64,000 nucleotides of DNA, from positions 38,642 through 102,641 of the forward strand of contig NZ_JAFWFN010000047.1 of assembly GCF_017515565.1 (NCBI RefSeq), written 5' to 3'. A model generated the notes under the pieces. That model did not search any database and had not been told where the DNA came from. It saw only the letters and a program-made list of their open reading frames with translations. Below are positions 47,983-57,254 of the stretch, one piece after another. Position numbers and translations under genes: made by a program. The stretch's first letter is position 1. Every line of letters starts with the position of its first letter. This DNA is from Halomonas sp. GTDB lineage: Bacteria > Pseudomonadota > Gammaproteobacteria > Pseudomonadales > Halomonadaceae.

Positions 47983-49698
47983 CTACCTTAGCAACCAAGA
48001 CAGTACGAGCAGTAGCAGCAGAATACCCGCCACGCCTTGCCAAAAACGCCGCGGCTCTTGGCGCGCTTCCTCTTTCGCTGGTTGTCGCCCTAACGGCACG
48101 CGTAACGCATGAAGAAACTCTGACATCCGCCTAAACCGCAGTGATCGCTGTGGGTCCAATGCCCTGCGCAGGGCTTCGTCAAGGTCGTGGGTTATCTCAG
48201 GATTTGTCGTGCGCGCACTACGGTAGCTCAATTCTTCAAGATCCGTATGGCTGCGCAGACGGTTAGGTGTCAGAACATAAGGCAAGGCGCCGGTTAACAA
48301 CCAGTAAACGGTGGAGGCCAGCGAATATTGGTCGCTGCGCCGTCCTACGCTATCACCCAGAGCATACTCGGGGGCCGTGTGCTCATTAAAGCCAATTTGA
48401 CGCAACAGCTCACCTGAATTGCGATGCCCATCAACTTCGCGCATATGGCAAGCACTAAAATCAGCTAAAACCAGTTTGCCATGGGTGTCGATCAAAATAT
48501 TATCAGGGGTGATTTGCTGATGAATAATGTCCCGATGGTGCAGCGCCTGCACCGCTTTTCCCAGCTGATTGGCGATATCTAACCGTTGTATTAAGCTCGC
48601 CTGAGGGTGACGCTCAGACCACTGGCGCAGCGTTTCGCTTTCAATGTACTGCATCAGATAGTAGAGATAGCGGCGCGGGCGAGAGGGTTCAACCACCTTC
48701 ACCACGAAGGGCGACTTGACCCGCTCAACCACCCATTGTTGGAGTAAAAAATGCTCCAGATAGGCATTGCGTAAGGAAAGCTCTGGACTTGGCGCTTTCA
48801 TCACCATGTCGCGCTCTGAGTGAATATCACGCACGCGATAAACCCTAGATTGGGCATTACGTGAAAGCACGGCTTGCACTTCAAAACCATCAAGCCGCTC
48901 ACCTACTGATAACTCCGGCGGTATGGGTAGATCACCGTAAATTAAGCCAGGATGATCGTCAGCTTCCTCTGGCAACTCATCAATCCGTAGCAGCTGAAAG
49001 CAGAATTGATCACCGCCATACCCTCGCTCCTGAGCACGCTGTTTAGCTTCGCTGGCAAGACGTTCACAGGCAGCATCTAAATCACTCGCATCCTGGCGGA
49101 TTAGGCGGACATAGTCAGAAGGAAGCAGCGTTCCCCTAACGCCTTGGGTGGTAAATACAAACAGATCCCCCTGCTTCAGTGCTAGCTGGGTGTAATCAAT
49201 ATCCACACTGCCATCCATCCCGAGCGCCCGGGAAGGGTAGCGATAACCGCCTATATCAGTTACGTGGTCACGGGTCAGTTGCTCAAACTCAGCGCCACGC
49301 AGCCGGAACACCAGCGTATCGCCCATGTGGAACAGCTCCGCTTCCCGCCCTCGAAACACGATGGCAGATAGCGAAGAGACAAAGCTGCCCTCTTTTACAT
49401 GCTGGCTTTGGCTGTAGCACCAGCCATTTAACGCCCGTAGCACACGCGTTGCAGAGGTTTTGGTATCCCAATGGTCAGGGGTGGAGTAATAGTCGGCTAG
49501 AAAGCCACGTACGCTTAGATCCCCGGCTTGCTTTGCCATGGTGTTACGCGAGATTGAGTCACTAATCACCGCGCAGCCGCCTTTAACGTTCAGGAGGGGT
49601 TTTTCAGGCAAACGCACCGACATAGAGCTGCGGTGCTGTCGCCTATCCGGAGCGACAAAGGCTTGTCCGTAACTGATTAGCAACTGGGCGTGCGCCAA
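47983..49698 (-). CDS. PP2C-like/Ser-Thr kinase-like protein with lost catalytic residues
   Basis: A 571-residue protein. N-terminal PP2C-like domain, about 1-245; Ser/Thr kinase-like domain, about 265-535; one C-terminal membrane helix, about 553-570. In the kinase domain the ATP Lys is kept (VMK) but the catalytic HRDxK reads HQQIT (H393, Q395 for Asp, T397 for Lys), and DFG is DFS. In the phosphatase domain the metal-binding Asp of the TDG-type motif is Q185 (FTTQGV), and the first motif is DSIS for DG. Both activities are probably lost. Start: TTG 49698, with AGGAGG five bases upstream; the ATG between them is out of frame. Such fused proteins are often linked to nitrate genes; none are here. 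Confidence 0.8.
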   Translation of the reverse strand: MAHAQLLISYGQAFVAPDRRQHRSSMSVRLPEKPLLNVKGGCAVISDSISRNTMAKQAGDLSVRGFLADYYSTPDHWDTKTSATRVLRALNGWCYSQSQHVKEGSFVSSLSAIVFRGREAELFHMGDTLVFRLRGAEFEQLTRDHVTDIGGYRYPSRALGMDGSVDIDYTQLALKQGDLFVFTTQGVRGTLLPSDYVRLIRQDASDLDAACERLASEAKQRAQERGYGGDQFCFQLLRIDELPEEADDHPGLIYGDLPIPPELSVGERLDGFEVQAVLSRNAQSRVYRVRDIHSERDMVMKAPSPELSLRNAYLEHFLLQQWVVERVKSPFVVKVVEPSRPRRYLYYLMQYIESETLRQWSERHPQASLIQRLDIANQLGKAVQALHHRDIIHQQITPDNILIDTHGKLVLADFSACHMREVDGHRNSGELLRQIGFNEHTAPEYALGDSVGRRSDQYSLASTVYWLLTGALPYVLTPNRLRSHTDLEELSYRSARTTNPEITHDLDEALRRALDPQRSLRFRRMSEFLHALRVPLGRQPAKEEARQEPRRFWQGVAGILLLLLVLSWLLR

Positions 49699-49855
49699 CT
49701 CATCCTCCTAGGCTTACCTCTTGATGGGAAACACCCAAGTCCTATGATACACGCTGGCGGCGCGAAACGATGCCCACCAAACGTCGCTACCCCTATAAAA
49801 ACAGGCACGTTTAGGGTGCTTATAAAATTAGTCGATTGCACACACCTATGTCGCA

Positions 49856-49885
49856 TTGGTAATCCAGTAGCCATCTTCGTATAAT
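49856..49885 (+). promoter_or_regulatory. Candidate sigma-70 promoter of ppa
   Basis: TTGGTA (49856-49861), an 18-base spacer and a perfect TATAAT (49880-49885), 73 bases before the ppa ATG. It lies in the divergent gap with the kinase-like gene. Confidence 0.55.
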
Positions 49886-49958
49886 TCTTCACAATTAATG
49901 CGATGCACCAATGCACCTACTGATTAGTCACTGCTCTACATAAGCCAAGGAACCAACG

Positions 49959-50489
49959 ATGAACTTCGATAATATCCCCGCCGGAAAAGATCTGCCCAAC
50001 GACATTTACGTGGCAATTGAAATTCCTGCCAACCATGCGCCGATTAAATATGAAATTGATAAAGACATGGGCGCCCTCCTCGTTGACCGTTTCATGGCCA
50101 CCCCCATGTTCTACCCGGCCAACTACGGCTTTATCCCTCATACATTAGCTGACGATGGCGACGCCCTGGATGCACTGGTCGTCACTCCTCACCCAGTTGC
50201 GCCTGGCAGCATTATTCGTGCGCGCCCCATCGGCATCTTGAACATGACCGATGAAGCGGGTGAAGACGCAAAGCTCGTCTGTGTACCGCACCCGAAACTC
50301 AGCACGCTGTACGATGACGTTCAAGAAGTCACAGACCTTCCTGAGCTGCTGCGCCAGCAGATCGCACACTTCTTCGAGAACTACAAAGACCTCGAAAAAG
50401 GCAAATGGGTCAAAGTTGAGTCTTGGGAAGGCGTTGAAGCTGCTCGTAAAGCGATTGAAAAATCCGCAGCGGCCTACCATAAAGCCTAA
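49959..50489 (+). CDS. ppa: Inorganic pyrophosphatase (family I)
   Basis: Hydrolyses PPi and so pulls biosynthetic reactions forward. A 176-residue soluble enzyme with [18 protein letters not shown], the metal-binding [11 protein letters not shown] (Asp cluster near residues 66-71) and KWVKVESW near the end. The start is set by AAGGAACC. It ends at a hairpin terminator. With pfp upstream it competes for the same PPi pool. Confidence 0.98.
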   Translation: MNFDNIPAGKDLPNDIYVAIEIPANHAPIKYEIDKDMGALLVDRFMATPMFYPANYGFIPHTLADDGDALDALVVTPHPVAPGSIIRARPIGILNMTDEAGEDAKLVCVPHPKLSTLYDDVQEVTDLPELLRQQIAHFFENYKDLEKGKWVKVESWEGVEAARKAIEKSAAAYHKA

Positions 50490-50510
50490 AGGCTAGGTAA
50501 GTTATTCAAA

Positions 50511-50535
50511 AAGGCTGCCCCCGGGGCAGCCTTTT
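50511..50535 (+). terminator. Rho-independent terminator of ppa
   Basis: AAGGCTGCCCC pairs with GGGGCAGCCTT around a two-base turn, then TTTGCG; it lies 22 bases after the stop. Confidence 0.92.
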
Positions 50536-50645
50536 TGCGTCTAGGTCCTTTTTATATTGAAAAAACAATGCATTTGCTGATTAACTCAGTGTGAAGTACC
50601 GCGTCACGACACCGCAGCCGCTACGCTGGCGTTGAGAGGTGCGAT

Positions 50646-52544
50646 ATGCTGCTTCTCAGACACCCCGTTAAGACTGCGCAAGGATACCTCGTGTTACTCA
50701 TTAAACGTTTTAGCCTGTTTTTTTTACTCTGCTGGCTCCCTGTGCTGGCTCAGGCTCAGTGGTTTTCCTCTTCGAACAATCAGAGCGACTTTTTACCTGT
50801 CTTAGAGGCATTTCAACCCACTGCCTGGCATGACGGTGAGTCGCTTTTCATTGGCGTGGACATTGCTGATGAGTATTACCTCTATCGACACCAATTGGCA
50901 GTTACCAGCCTAAATAGTAGCGTTACCCTAGAGGAGCCCCTGATACCCGACGGCACCTTTACCAATGATGAGTTTATGGGTGATGTTTACATTTTTCGCG
51001 ACAACTTGGTATTTGAGACACCTTTTTCAGCACCCTATAGCGGCCCCATCGATATTGAGCTTACCTTTCAAGGCTGTGCAGACGCAGGCCTGTGCTACCC
51101 GCCTGAACGCATAACCCTTGAAGCAAATGAAACGTCGCCACCTGCTGGGTTTGCTGACTGGGAGGCGGAGCCCACGTCCCAGGCGAGCCCCTCCGGGGAG
51201 CAACGCACTGCTAACGACAACACCAGCTTTAGCGCTCCACAGAGCCAGGACAGCCGTTTTAGCGCCCTGATTAGCGAGGCTAGCCTACCACTTGCGCTTG
51301 GCCTCTTTTTCCTCGCCGGCATTGGGCTTACCTTTACTCCCTGCGTCCTGCCAATGATCCCTATCTTGTCATCCATTGTGGTGGGCCAAAACCCCACTAA
51401 ACCCCGTGCCTTCGCTCTATCTGCCAGCTATGTGTTGGGCATGGCGTCTACCTATGCCGTGGTAGGCATCTTAATGGGGTTATTTGGCGCGGGGCTTAAT
51501 CTTCAAGCCCATTTGCAGTCCGCGCCGGTACTGGTCACGTTCGCACTGCTGTTTACGCTATTTGCACTCGCTATGTTTGGTGCCTTTAATTTGCGCGTCT
51601 CCCCCCGTTTAGCCAGCCGGGTAGACGCTTGGCAAGCCCGCGCACAACAGAGTGGGCCGGCGGGATTAGCGCTGGCAGGCGCGCTATCGGTGTTGGTGGT
51701 TTCTCCCTGTGTGACTGCACCTTTAGCGGGCGCGCTGGTGTTTATTTCAACCACCGGCGATGCGCTGATGGGGGGCGCCGTTTTGTTCGCGCTTGGTATG
51801 GGCATGGGGGTTCCGCTCCTGCTGGTAGGCACCTTTGGCACTACCTTACTGCCCCGCACCGGCGCCTGGATGAACGGCGTAAAAGTCGCCTTTGGGTTGT
51901 TGATGCTGGGTGTCGCCATCTGGATGATTGAGCGGTTAGTGGCGCCGTCTGTCGCACTACTACTCTGGGCAGCGCTGGCCATTGGCAGCGCACTAGCGCT
52001 GGGCGCACTAAACATTAACCAACCTCTTGGCTGGTCTCGGGCGCGTCAAACATTAGGCCTTATGCTGCTTGCCTGGGGCGTTGCGCTGGTGTTTGGCGCG
52101 GCCCAAGGTGGCAGCAACCCGCTTCGCCCACTGACGGTTTCAGGCGGACAATCCGAGGCCATATCTCAGGCACTCTCATTTCAAACAGTCGACTCCCTTA
52201 GCGACCTGGAGATGGCCGTTGCCCAAGCAGAGCGTAACCAGCGCCCTGCCTTTGTCCACTTCACTGCAGACTGGTGTATATCCTGCAAACTGATGGAGCG
52301 AGAGGTTTACCCCCACCCAGACGTAAGCGCTGCATTGAACGATTTTCAGCTTGTAGCGGTCGATGTGACCAACACGGATGCTCAAAGCCGAGAGTTGCTT
52401 AACAGCTTCAATCTTTTTGGCCCTCCTAGCCTGCTGTTTTTTGCTGAGGGAGAGGAAATTCGCGATGCGCGAATTCAAGGTGAGGTCAATGCTGAACAAC
52501 TTGCACAACACTTAGAGTCGTTTAGGCGTTGGCAGCAAGGCTGA
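50646..52544 (+). CDS. dsbD: Thiol:disulfide interchange protein DsbD
   Basis: Transfers electrons from cytoplasmic thioredoxin across the inner membrane to periplasmic DsbC and CcmG. 632 residues: a signal helix near 18-38, an N-terminal immunoglobulin-like domain with the Cys pair CADAGLC (near 145-152), an eight-helix core with TFTPCVLP and VSPCVTAPL, and a C-terminal thioredoxin domain with WCISC near residue 544. The N-terminus is about 20 residues longer than usual; a GTG in the same frame near 50691 is an alternative start. GAGGTG precedes the ATG. Confidence 0.95.
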   Translation: MLLLRHPVKTAQGYLVLLIKRFSLFFLLCWLPVLAQAQWFSSSNNQSDFLPVLEAFQPTAWHDGESLFIGVDIADEYYLYRHQLAVTSLNSSVTLEEPLIPDGTFTNDEFMGDVYIFRDNLVFETPFSAPYSGPIDIELTFQGCADAGLCYPPERITLEANETSPPAGFADWEAEPTSQASPSGEQRTANDNTSFSAPQSQDSRFSALISEASLPLALGLFFLAGIGLTFTPCVLPMIPILSSIVVGQNPTKPRAFALSASYVLGMASTYAVVGILMGLFGAGLNLQAHLQSAPVLVTFALLFTLFALAMFGAFNLRVSPRLASRVDAWQARAQQSGPAGLALAGALSVLVVSPCVTAPLAGALVFISTTGDALMGGAVLFALGMGMGVPLLLVGTFGTTLLPRTGAWMNGVKVAFGLLMLGVAIWMIERLVAPSVALLLWAALAIGSALALGALNINQPLGWSRARQTLGLMLLAWGVALVFGAAQGGSNPLRPLTVSGGQSEAISQALSFQTVDSLSDLEMAVAQAERNQRPAFVHFTADWCISCKLMEREVYPHPDVSAALNDFQLVAVDVTNTDAQSRELLNSFNLFGPPSLLFFAEGEEIRDARIQGEVNAEQLAQHLESFRRWQQG

Positions 52545-52860
52545 GTACAAAAACCGGCCCCTTAACAGCCCCTTTTATGCAGTTGTGTCGCGATCGTCGT
52601 CAAACAGTTGTTTAATTTCCTAAGAACGAGCATATCTTGACCACCACTGGACATGCTCACACTTTTTCGGCACACTCCGCACCCATATTAGCTAAAAAAC
52701 GCATCTTTTGCGGCTGAGCCAAGGGTAACGTTCACCATCGTGCAGCGTTCTCTTCATTTTTAACTCTGGTTTACTGCGCTCTTTCTAGCGCCACAGGATG
52801 GGCAGGTCTTTTTTGCTTGCCTATCCTGTAGAAACCATTAACACCGATTGGGGCTACTAT
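52545..52860. other. Intergenic region before accB
   Basis: 316 bases. In many gammaproteobacteria aroQ (type II dehydroquinase) sits here, directly before accB; it is absent. An open frame extends 21 codons upstream of the chosen accB start, but its product does not match the family. No convincing terminator for dsbD or promoter for accB was found, although accB is expected to have a long regulated leader. Confidence 0.4.
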
Positions 52861-53322
52861 ATGGATATTCGTAAAGTTAAGAAATTGATTGAGTTACTCG
52901 AAGAGTCCAACATCAGCGAGATTGAAATTCAGGAAGGCGAAGAGTCCGTTCGTATCAGCCGCCACCCGAACGGGGCAACCTGGCAGCCCCAGCCAATGCC
53001 CCAATACGCCCAGCAATCCCCCTACCAGCAGGCACCAGCCACTAGCGCTGCGCCAGTAGCGGCTGAGCCCCAGGAATCCAGCTATCGCGGTGAAGCCGTT
53101 CATTCACCCATGGTGGGCACCTTCTACCGTAGCCCGGCACCGGGTGCAAAAGCCTTTGTAGAAGTGGGTGACACCGTGAAGCAAGGTGATACGGTATGCA
53201 TCATTGAAGCGATGAAAATGATGAACCAGATCGAAGCTGACCGCGATGGTGTGATTGAGGCCATCCTAGTGGAAGACGGCGAGCCGGTGGAATTCGATCA
53301 ACCTATGATCGTCATCGCTTAA
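52861..53322 (+). CDS. accB: Biotin carboxyl carrier protein of acetyl-CoA carboxylase
   Basis: The biotinylated carrier of the first step in fatty acid synthesis, 153 residues. N-terminal [18 protein letters not shown], a Pro/Ala/Gln-rich linker (residues 45-75) and a biotinyl domain with [10 protein letters not shown] (biotin on the Lys). I use ATG 52861, since the protein then begins as in the family. accC follows after 30 bases. Confidence 0.97.
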   Translation: MDIRKVKKLIELLEESNISEIEIQEGEESVRISRHPNGATWQPQPMPQYAQQSPYQQAPATSAAPVAAEPQESSYRGEAVHSPMVGTFYRSPAPGAKAFVEVGDTVKQGDTVCIIEAMKMMNQIEADRDGVIEAILVEDGEPVEFDQPMIVIA

Positions 53323-53352
53323 TCTTTCATATCAACACGGGTGGATTCTCCC

Positions 53353-54693
53353 ATGCTGGACAAGGTACTTATCGCGAACCGCGGCGAGATTGCCCTACGT
53401 ATTCTTCGGGCCTGTAAAGAGCTAGGGATTAAAACCGTTGCGGTACACTCCAAGGCAGACCGTGAATTAATGCACGTTCGGCTGGCTGATGAAGCGGTGT
53501 GCATTGGCCCCGCTCCCTCAGCGCAATCTTATTTGAATATTCCGGCGTTGATCAGTGCTGCAGAAGTCACCGACTCAACCGCCATTCACCCTGGCTATGG
53601 CTTTCTCTCGGAAAATGCCAACTTTGCCGAGCAGGTAGAACGCTCAGGCTTTACCTTTATTGGCCCGCGCGCTGAAACGATCCGACTAATGGGTGACAAG
53701 GTCAGCGCCATTCAGTCGATGAAGGAAGCTGGCGTTCCCACGGTGCCCGGCTCAGACGGCCCTTTAGGTGACGATGACGCCACCAATTTAGCCACGGCAC
53801 GCCGAATTGGCTATCCGGTAATCATCAAAGCGGCTTCGGGTGGTGGCGGTCGCGGCATGCGCGTGGTGCATACCGAAGGCCACTTGCTATCAGCCATTAC
53901 GGTAACTCGCACAGAAGCGCACGCCGCCTTTGGTGATGGCACGGTTTACATGGAAAAATTCCTTGAGAAGCCGCGCCACGTCGAAGTCCAGGTGCTTGCT
54001 GACGGCCAGGGCAATGCGATTCATTTGTATGACCGAGACTGCTCGCTGCAGCGCCGTCACCAAAAAGTGCTGGAAGAAGCCCCAGCGCCAGGGCTTGATC
54101 CTGAAGCCCGTGCCCAGGTGCTTGAAGCGTGCCGCCAAGCGTGTATCAAGATTAATTACCGCGGCGCAGGCACCTTCGAATTCTTGTACGAAGATGGCGA
54201 GTATTTCTTCATTGAAATGAACACCCGGGTTCAGGTAGAGCACCCGGTGACCGAAATGGTGACCGGTATTGATATCGTCAAAGAGCAGTTGCGGATTGCC
54301 TCCGGCCTGCCACTTTCGATTCGCCAAGAAGATGTAAAGCTCAATGGTCATTCCTTTGAGTGTCGGATTAATGCTGAAGACTCGCGCACCTTTATGCCTT
54401 CACCGGGTAAGGTAACGCTGTATCACTCACCCGGCGGTCTCGGCGTTCGAATGGACTCGCACCTCTACACAGGCTATACCGTTCCCCCTCACTATGACTC
54501 ACTGATCGGCAAGCTGATCACTTGGGGGGAAGACCGTGAAATAGCCTTAACGCGGATGCGTAATGCACTCGATGAGCTATTGGTCGAAGGTATTAAAACC
54601 AATATTGATCTGCAAAAAGATCTCGTACGTGACAGCTACTTCCGCCAAGGCGGTGTCAATATCCACTACCTTGAGAAGAAGCTCAGCAGCTAA
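53353..54693 (+). CDS. accC: Biotin carboxylase
   Basis: ATP-grasp enzyme that carboxylates biotin on AccB. 446 residues with [32 protein letters not shown] (glycine loop), [11 protein letters not shown] and [16 protein letters not shown] use ATG 53353, in line with the E. coli protein; an in-frame GTG at 53341 is possible. AccB and AccC together form the operon known from most bacteria. It ends at a hairpin at 54751. Confidence 0.98.
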   Translation: MLDKVLIANRGEIALRILRACKELGIKTVAVHSKADRELMHVRLADEAVCIGPAPSAQSYLNIPALISAAEVTDSTAIHPGYGFLSENANFAEQVERSGFTFIGPRAETIRLMGDKVSAIQSMKEAGVPTVPGSDGPLGDDDATNLATARRIGYPVIIKAASGGGGRGMRVVHTEGHLLSAITVTRTEAHAAFGDGTVYMEKFLEKPRHVEVQVLADGQGNAIHLYDRDCSLQRRHQKVLEEAPAPGLDPEARAQVLEACRQACIKINYRGAGTFEFLYEDGEYFFIEMNTRVQVEHPVTEMVTGIDIVKEQLRIASGLPLSIRQEDVKLNGHSFECRINAEDSRTFMPSPGKVTLYHSPGGLGVRMDSHLYTGYTVPPHYDSLIGKLITWGEDREIALTRMRNALDELLVEGIKTNIDLQKDLVRDSYFRQGGVNIHYLEKKLSS

Positions 54694-54750
54694 CATAACC
54701 AAGACACTGGCAACATCTAAGCCGGTAGCACTAGGTACGTACTGCTAAGC

Positions 54751-54783
54751 GGGGTGGCTAAAGCCACCCCGTTGCTGTTTTTA
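54751..54783 (+). terminator. Terminator of accBC
   Basis: GGGGTGGC, loop TAAA, GCCACCCC, then GTTGCTGTTTTTA. The T-run is offset by several bases, but the position after accC and the 8-bp GC-rich stem fit a terminator. Confidence 0.75.
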
Positions 54784-54833
54784 ACGTTCTAACCTTTCTC
54801 AACGAATTGCTATCCCATGCAGCGGAGATCCCC

Positions 54834-55745
54834 ATGCCCTGGCTTCAACTCAAAGCTCACGTCGCCCCCGAGCAAGCGGACCTGCTTGAAGAGCTACTGC
54901 TAGCAGAAGGCGCCACCGCCATCGGCCTACAAGATGCCCATGACGACCCTGTTTTCGAGCCAGAAAGAGGCACAACACCGCTGTGGCAGGACACGATACT
55001 AACCGGCCTATACGACGACCTTGAAGGCATTCAAGAAATGTTAGGGCGAATTGAGGCAGCATGGGCACAGCAATTGCCCAGCGACCCCTGCCCCATGATT
55101 GAATATGAGCTACTTGCTGACCGGGACTGGGAAAGAGAGTGGATGGACGATTTCACTCCATTGAGAATGGGCGAGCGACTCTGGATTGTGCCTAGTTGGC
55201 ATGAGCCGCCAGAAGCCGACGCCGTCAACCTGATTCTAGATCCCGGGCTCGCCTTCGGCACCGGCACTCACCCCACCACCGCACTCTGCCTGGAGTGGCT
55301 GGACAGCCTAGCCGTTGCCGGAAAGCTACACGATAAAAGGGTACTGGATGTGGGCTGCGGCTCAGGAATACTTGCGATCGCAGCGCTAAAATTAGGCGCC
55401 GTCCATGCAGATGCCACTGACATCGACCCCCAGGCACTTCAAGCGAGCCGAGATAACGCCGAACGCAACCATATCAATGACGAGCAGCTGGCGCTTTACT
55501 ACCCCGAGCAGTTAACGGGCGGCCCCTACCCCATTGTTACTGCTAACATACTGGCAGGCCCACTGGTTGAGCTATCTCCAATGATTGCTGGCCACGTTGC
55601 CCCAGGCGGGCAACTTGCCCTATCCGGCATTTTAGCTAATCAAGCCAACGACGTGCTAGAAGCCTACCAATCTCAAGGCCTCATCATGGAAGAGCCGATT
55701 ATTCGTGAAGGCTGGGTACGCTTATCTGGTATGCGACCAGCTTAA
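54834..55745 (+). CDS. prmA: Ribosomal protein L11 methyltransferase
   Basis: SAM-dependent trimethylation of L11. 303 residues: an N-terminal substrate-recognition domain (PWLQLKAHVAPEQADLLEELL), a linker with EREWMDDFTPLRMGERLWI, then GTGTHPTTALCLEWL and the SAM site VLDVGCGSGILAIAALKLGA. NILAGPLVEL is the catalytic-domain motif. I use ATG 54834 (MPWLQ), with GGAG nine bases upstream, in preference to one nine codons earlier. It commonly neighbours accC, dusB and fis. Confidence 0.96.
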   Translation: MPWLQLKAHVAPEQADLLEELLLAEGATAIGLQDAHDDPVFEPERGTTPLWQDTILTGLYDDLEGIQEMLGRIEAAWAQQLPSDPCPMIEYELLADRDWEREWMDDFTPLRMGERLWIVPSWHEPPEADAVNLILDPGLAFGTGTHPTTALCLEWLDSLAVAGKLHDKRVLDVGCGSGILAIAALKLGAVHADATDIDPQALQASRDNAERNHINDEQLALYYPEQLTGGPYPIVTANILAGPLVELSPMIAGHVAPGGQLALSGILANQANDVLEAYQSQGLIMEEPIIREGWVRLSGMRPA

Positions 55746-55843
55746 TCGCGCTTACGGCCTTCACCCAACCGCCGAGTAGGCGTATCATACGCCCCCTTGA
55801 AACGCCTACCCGTCGATTTCATGCAGGCCCACAGCGCAGCACT

Positions 55844-56884
55844 ATGACTCTATTAACGACTCACCCCCCTAAGATTGGGCCTTATCAGATGCCTAATCAG
55901 GTAATACTGGCGCCCATGGCAGGCGTTACCGACCGCCCCTTTCGTCAGCTTTGCCGACAACTTGGTGCTGGCTGGGTAGTGGGCGAGATGGTCACCGCTG
56001 ACCCATCGCTGTGGCATACCCGTAAGTCTCAGCTGCGTATGGATCACCAGGGCGAACCCGCTCCGCGTGTGGTGCAGATTGCCGGCGGCGATGCCGACAT
56101 GCTTGCCAATGCGGCGCGACTCAACGCTGAACTAGGCGCGCAGGTAATTGATATCAACATGGGCTGCCCAGCAAAAAAGGTCTGCAACAAAGCAGCGGGC
56201 TCGGCCCTGATGCGTGATGAAGGGTTGGTGGCAGAAATACTAGAAGCCGTGGTGGCTGCGGTAGATATTCCAGTGACGCTTAAAATCCGCACGGGCTGGT
56301 GCGCTGAATCAAATAATGGCCTGCGCATCGCTCAACTGGCAGAGTCAGCAGGCATCCAAGCGTTAGCGGTACATGGACGCCACCGGGAGCAGCGCTATAC
56401 TGGTTGGGCAGAGTACGACACGATAGCGGACATTAAGTCGCGCCTTTCGATACCCGTATTCGCCAATGGCGACATTACCAGCCCAGAAAAAGCCCATGAC
56501 GTACTTTGCTATACCGGAGCCGATGCGGTCATGATAGGTCGCGGCGCCCAGGGCAATCCGTGGATATTTCAAGAAATTAATCACTATTTGACCCACGGCG
56601 AGCGGCTCGCCTCTCCTAGCTTGACCGAGCGCTGCCAAGTGCTTGCCGAGCACGTGGGCGCACTGCACACATTTTACGGCGAGACCATGGGTGTTCGCAT
56701 CGCACGTAAGCATGTTGGCTGGTACGTCAATGATGATCAGCGTTTTTCTGACCATCAACGCCGCATGCTAAAACAACAATTTAATGCGCTTAGCTCGCCT
56801 GATTCGCAGTTTGAGTGGATTAACAATGCCATGACGCATGACGCTGCAGAGCGTCTGCTAGCCAAAGGAAGCCATGCTGCATGA
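55844..56884 (+). CDS. dusB: tRNA-dihydrouridine synthase B
   Basis: FMN enzyme that reduces uridine (position 17 in E. coli) in tRNA. 346 residues with the TIM-barrel start [36 protein letters not shown] (active-site Cys in VCNK), [15 protein letters not shown] and [16 protein letters not shown]. The stop shares ATGA (56881-56884) with fis, the conserved dusB-fis operon. Confidence 0.96.
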   Translation: MTLLTTHPPKIGPYQMPNQVILAPMAGVTDRPFRQLCRQLGAGWVVGEMVTADPSLWHTRKSQLRMDHQGEPAPRVVQIAGGDADMLANAARLNAELGAQVIDINMGCPAKKVCNKAAGSALMRDEGLVAEILEAVVAAVDIPVTLKIRTGWCAESNNGLRIAQLAESAGIQALAVHGRHREQRYTGWAEYDTIADIKSRLSIPVFANGDITSPEKAHDVLCYTGADAVMIGRGAQGNPWIFQEINHYLTHGERLASPSLTERCQVLAEHVGALHTFYGETMGVRIARKHVGWYVNDDQRFSDHQRRMLKQQFNALSSPDSQFEWINNAMTHDAAERLLAKGSHAA

Positions 56885-57204
56885 CCGAACGCGACCTGCT
56901 TTCCAGCGAATTTTCTCCACACCTCTCCGGCACGCTGGCGGACCCCGCTACTACAACGCCGCCTCAACCGTTAAGAGAGGCGGTTGAAACCGCTATGCGT
57001 CGTTACTTCGAGCATCTCGATGGCAGTCAGGCAACTGACCTGTATGCCATGGTGATGGCCGAAGTAGAGGCGCCACTTCTTGCCTGTGTTATGGAGCATA
57101 CCGATGGCAACCAGACCCGCGCCGCCGATGTACTGGGCTTAAATCGCGGCACGCTGCGCAAGAAGCTGAAACAGTACGGACTCATTGAAGGTGACGCCCC
57201 CTAA
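56881..57204 (+). CDS. fis: DNA-bending protein Fis
   Basis: Small nucleoid protein that bends DNA and tunes rRNA and tRNA promoters, 107 residues (E. coli 98; the N-terminus is longer). The C-terminal helix-turn-helix is [20 protein letters not shown]. It starts within the dusB stop. The mvaT product at 6.6 kb is the other nucleoid protein in the window. Confidence 0.97.
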   Translation: MTERDLLSSEFSPHLSGTLADPATTTPPQPLREAVETAMRRYFEHLDGSQATDLYAMVMAEVEAPLLACVMEHTDGNQTRAADVLGLNRGTLRKKLKQYGLIEGDAP

Positions 57205-57225
57205 TACGGGGCGTTATTAGTTTTT
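57194..57225 (+). terminator. Terminator hairpin at the end of fis
   Basis: ACGCCCC (57194-57200), loop CTAATAC, GGGGCGT (57208-57214), then TATTAGTTTTTAA. The fis stop codon lies inside the hairpin, so the terminator overlaps the coding end. It may reduce read-through from dusB-fis into purH. Confidence 0.65.
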
Positions 57226-57254
57226 AACTCTCGACCCTGCACACGAGCACTCTC

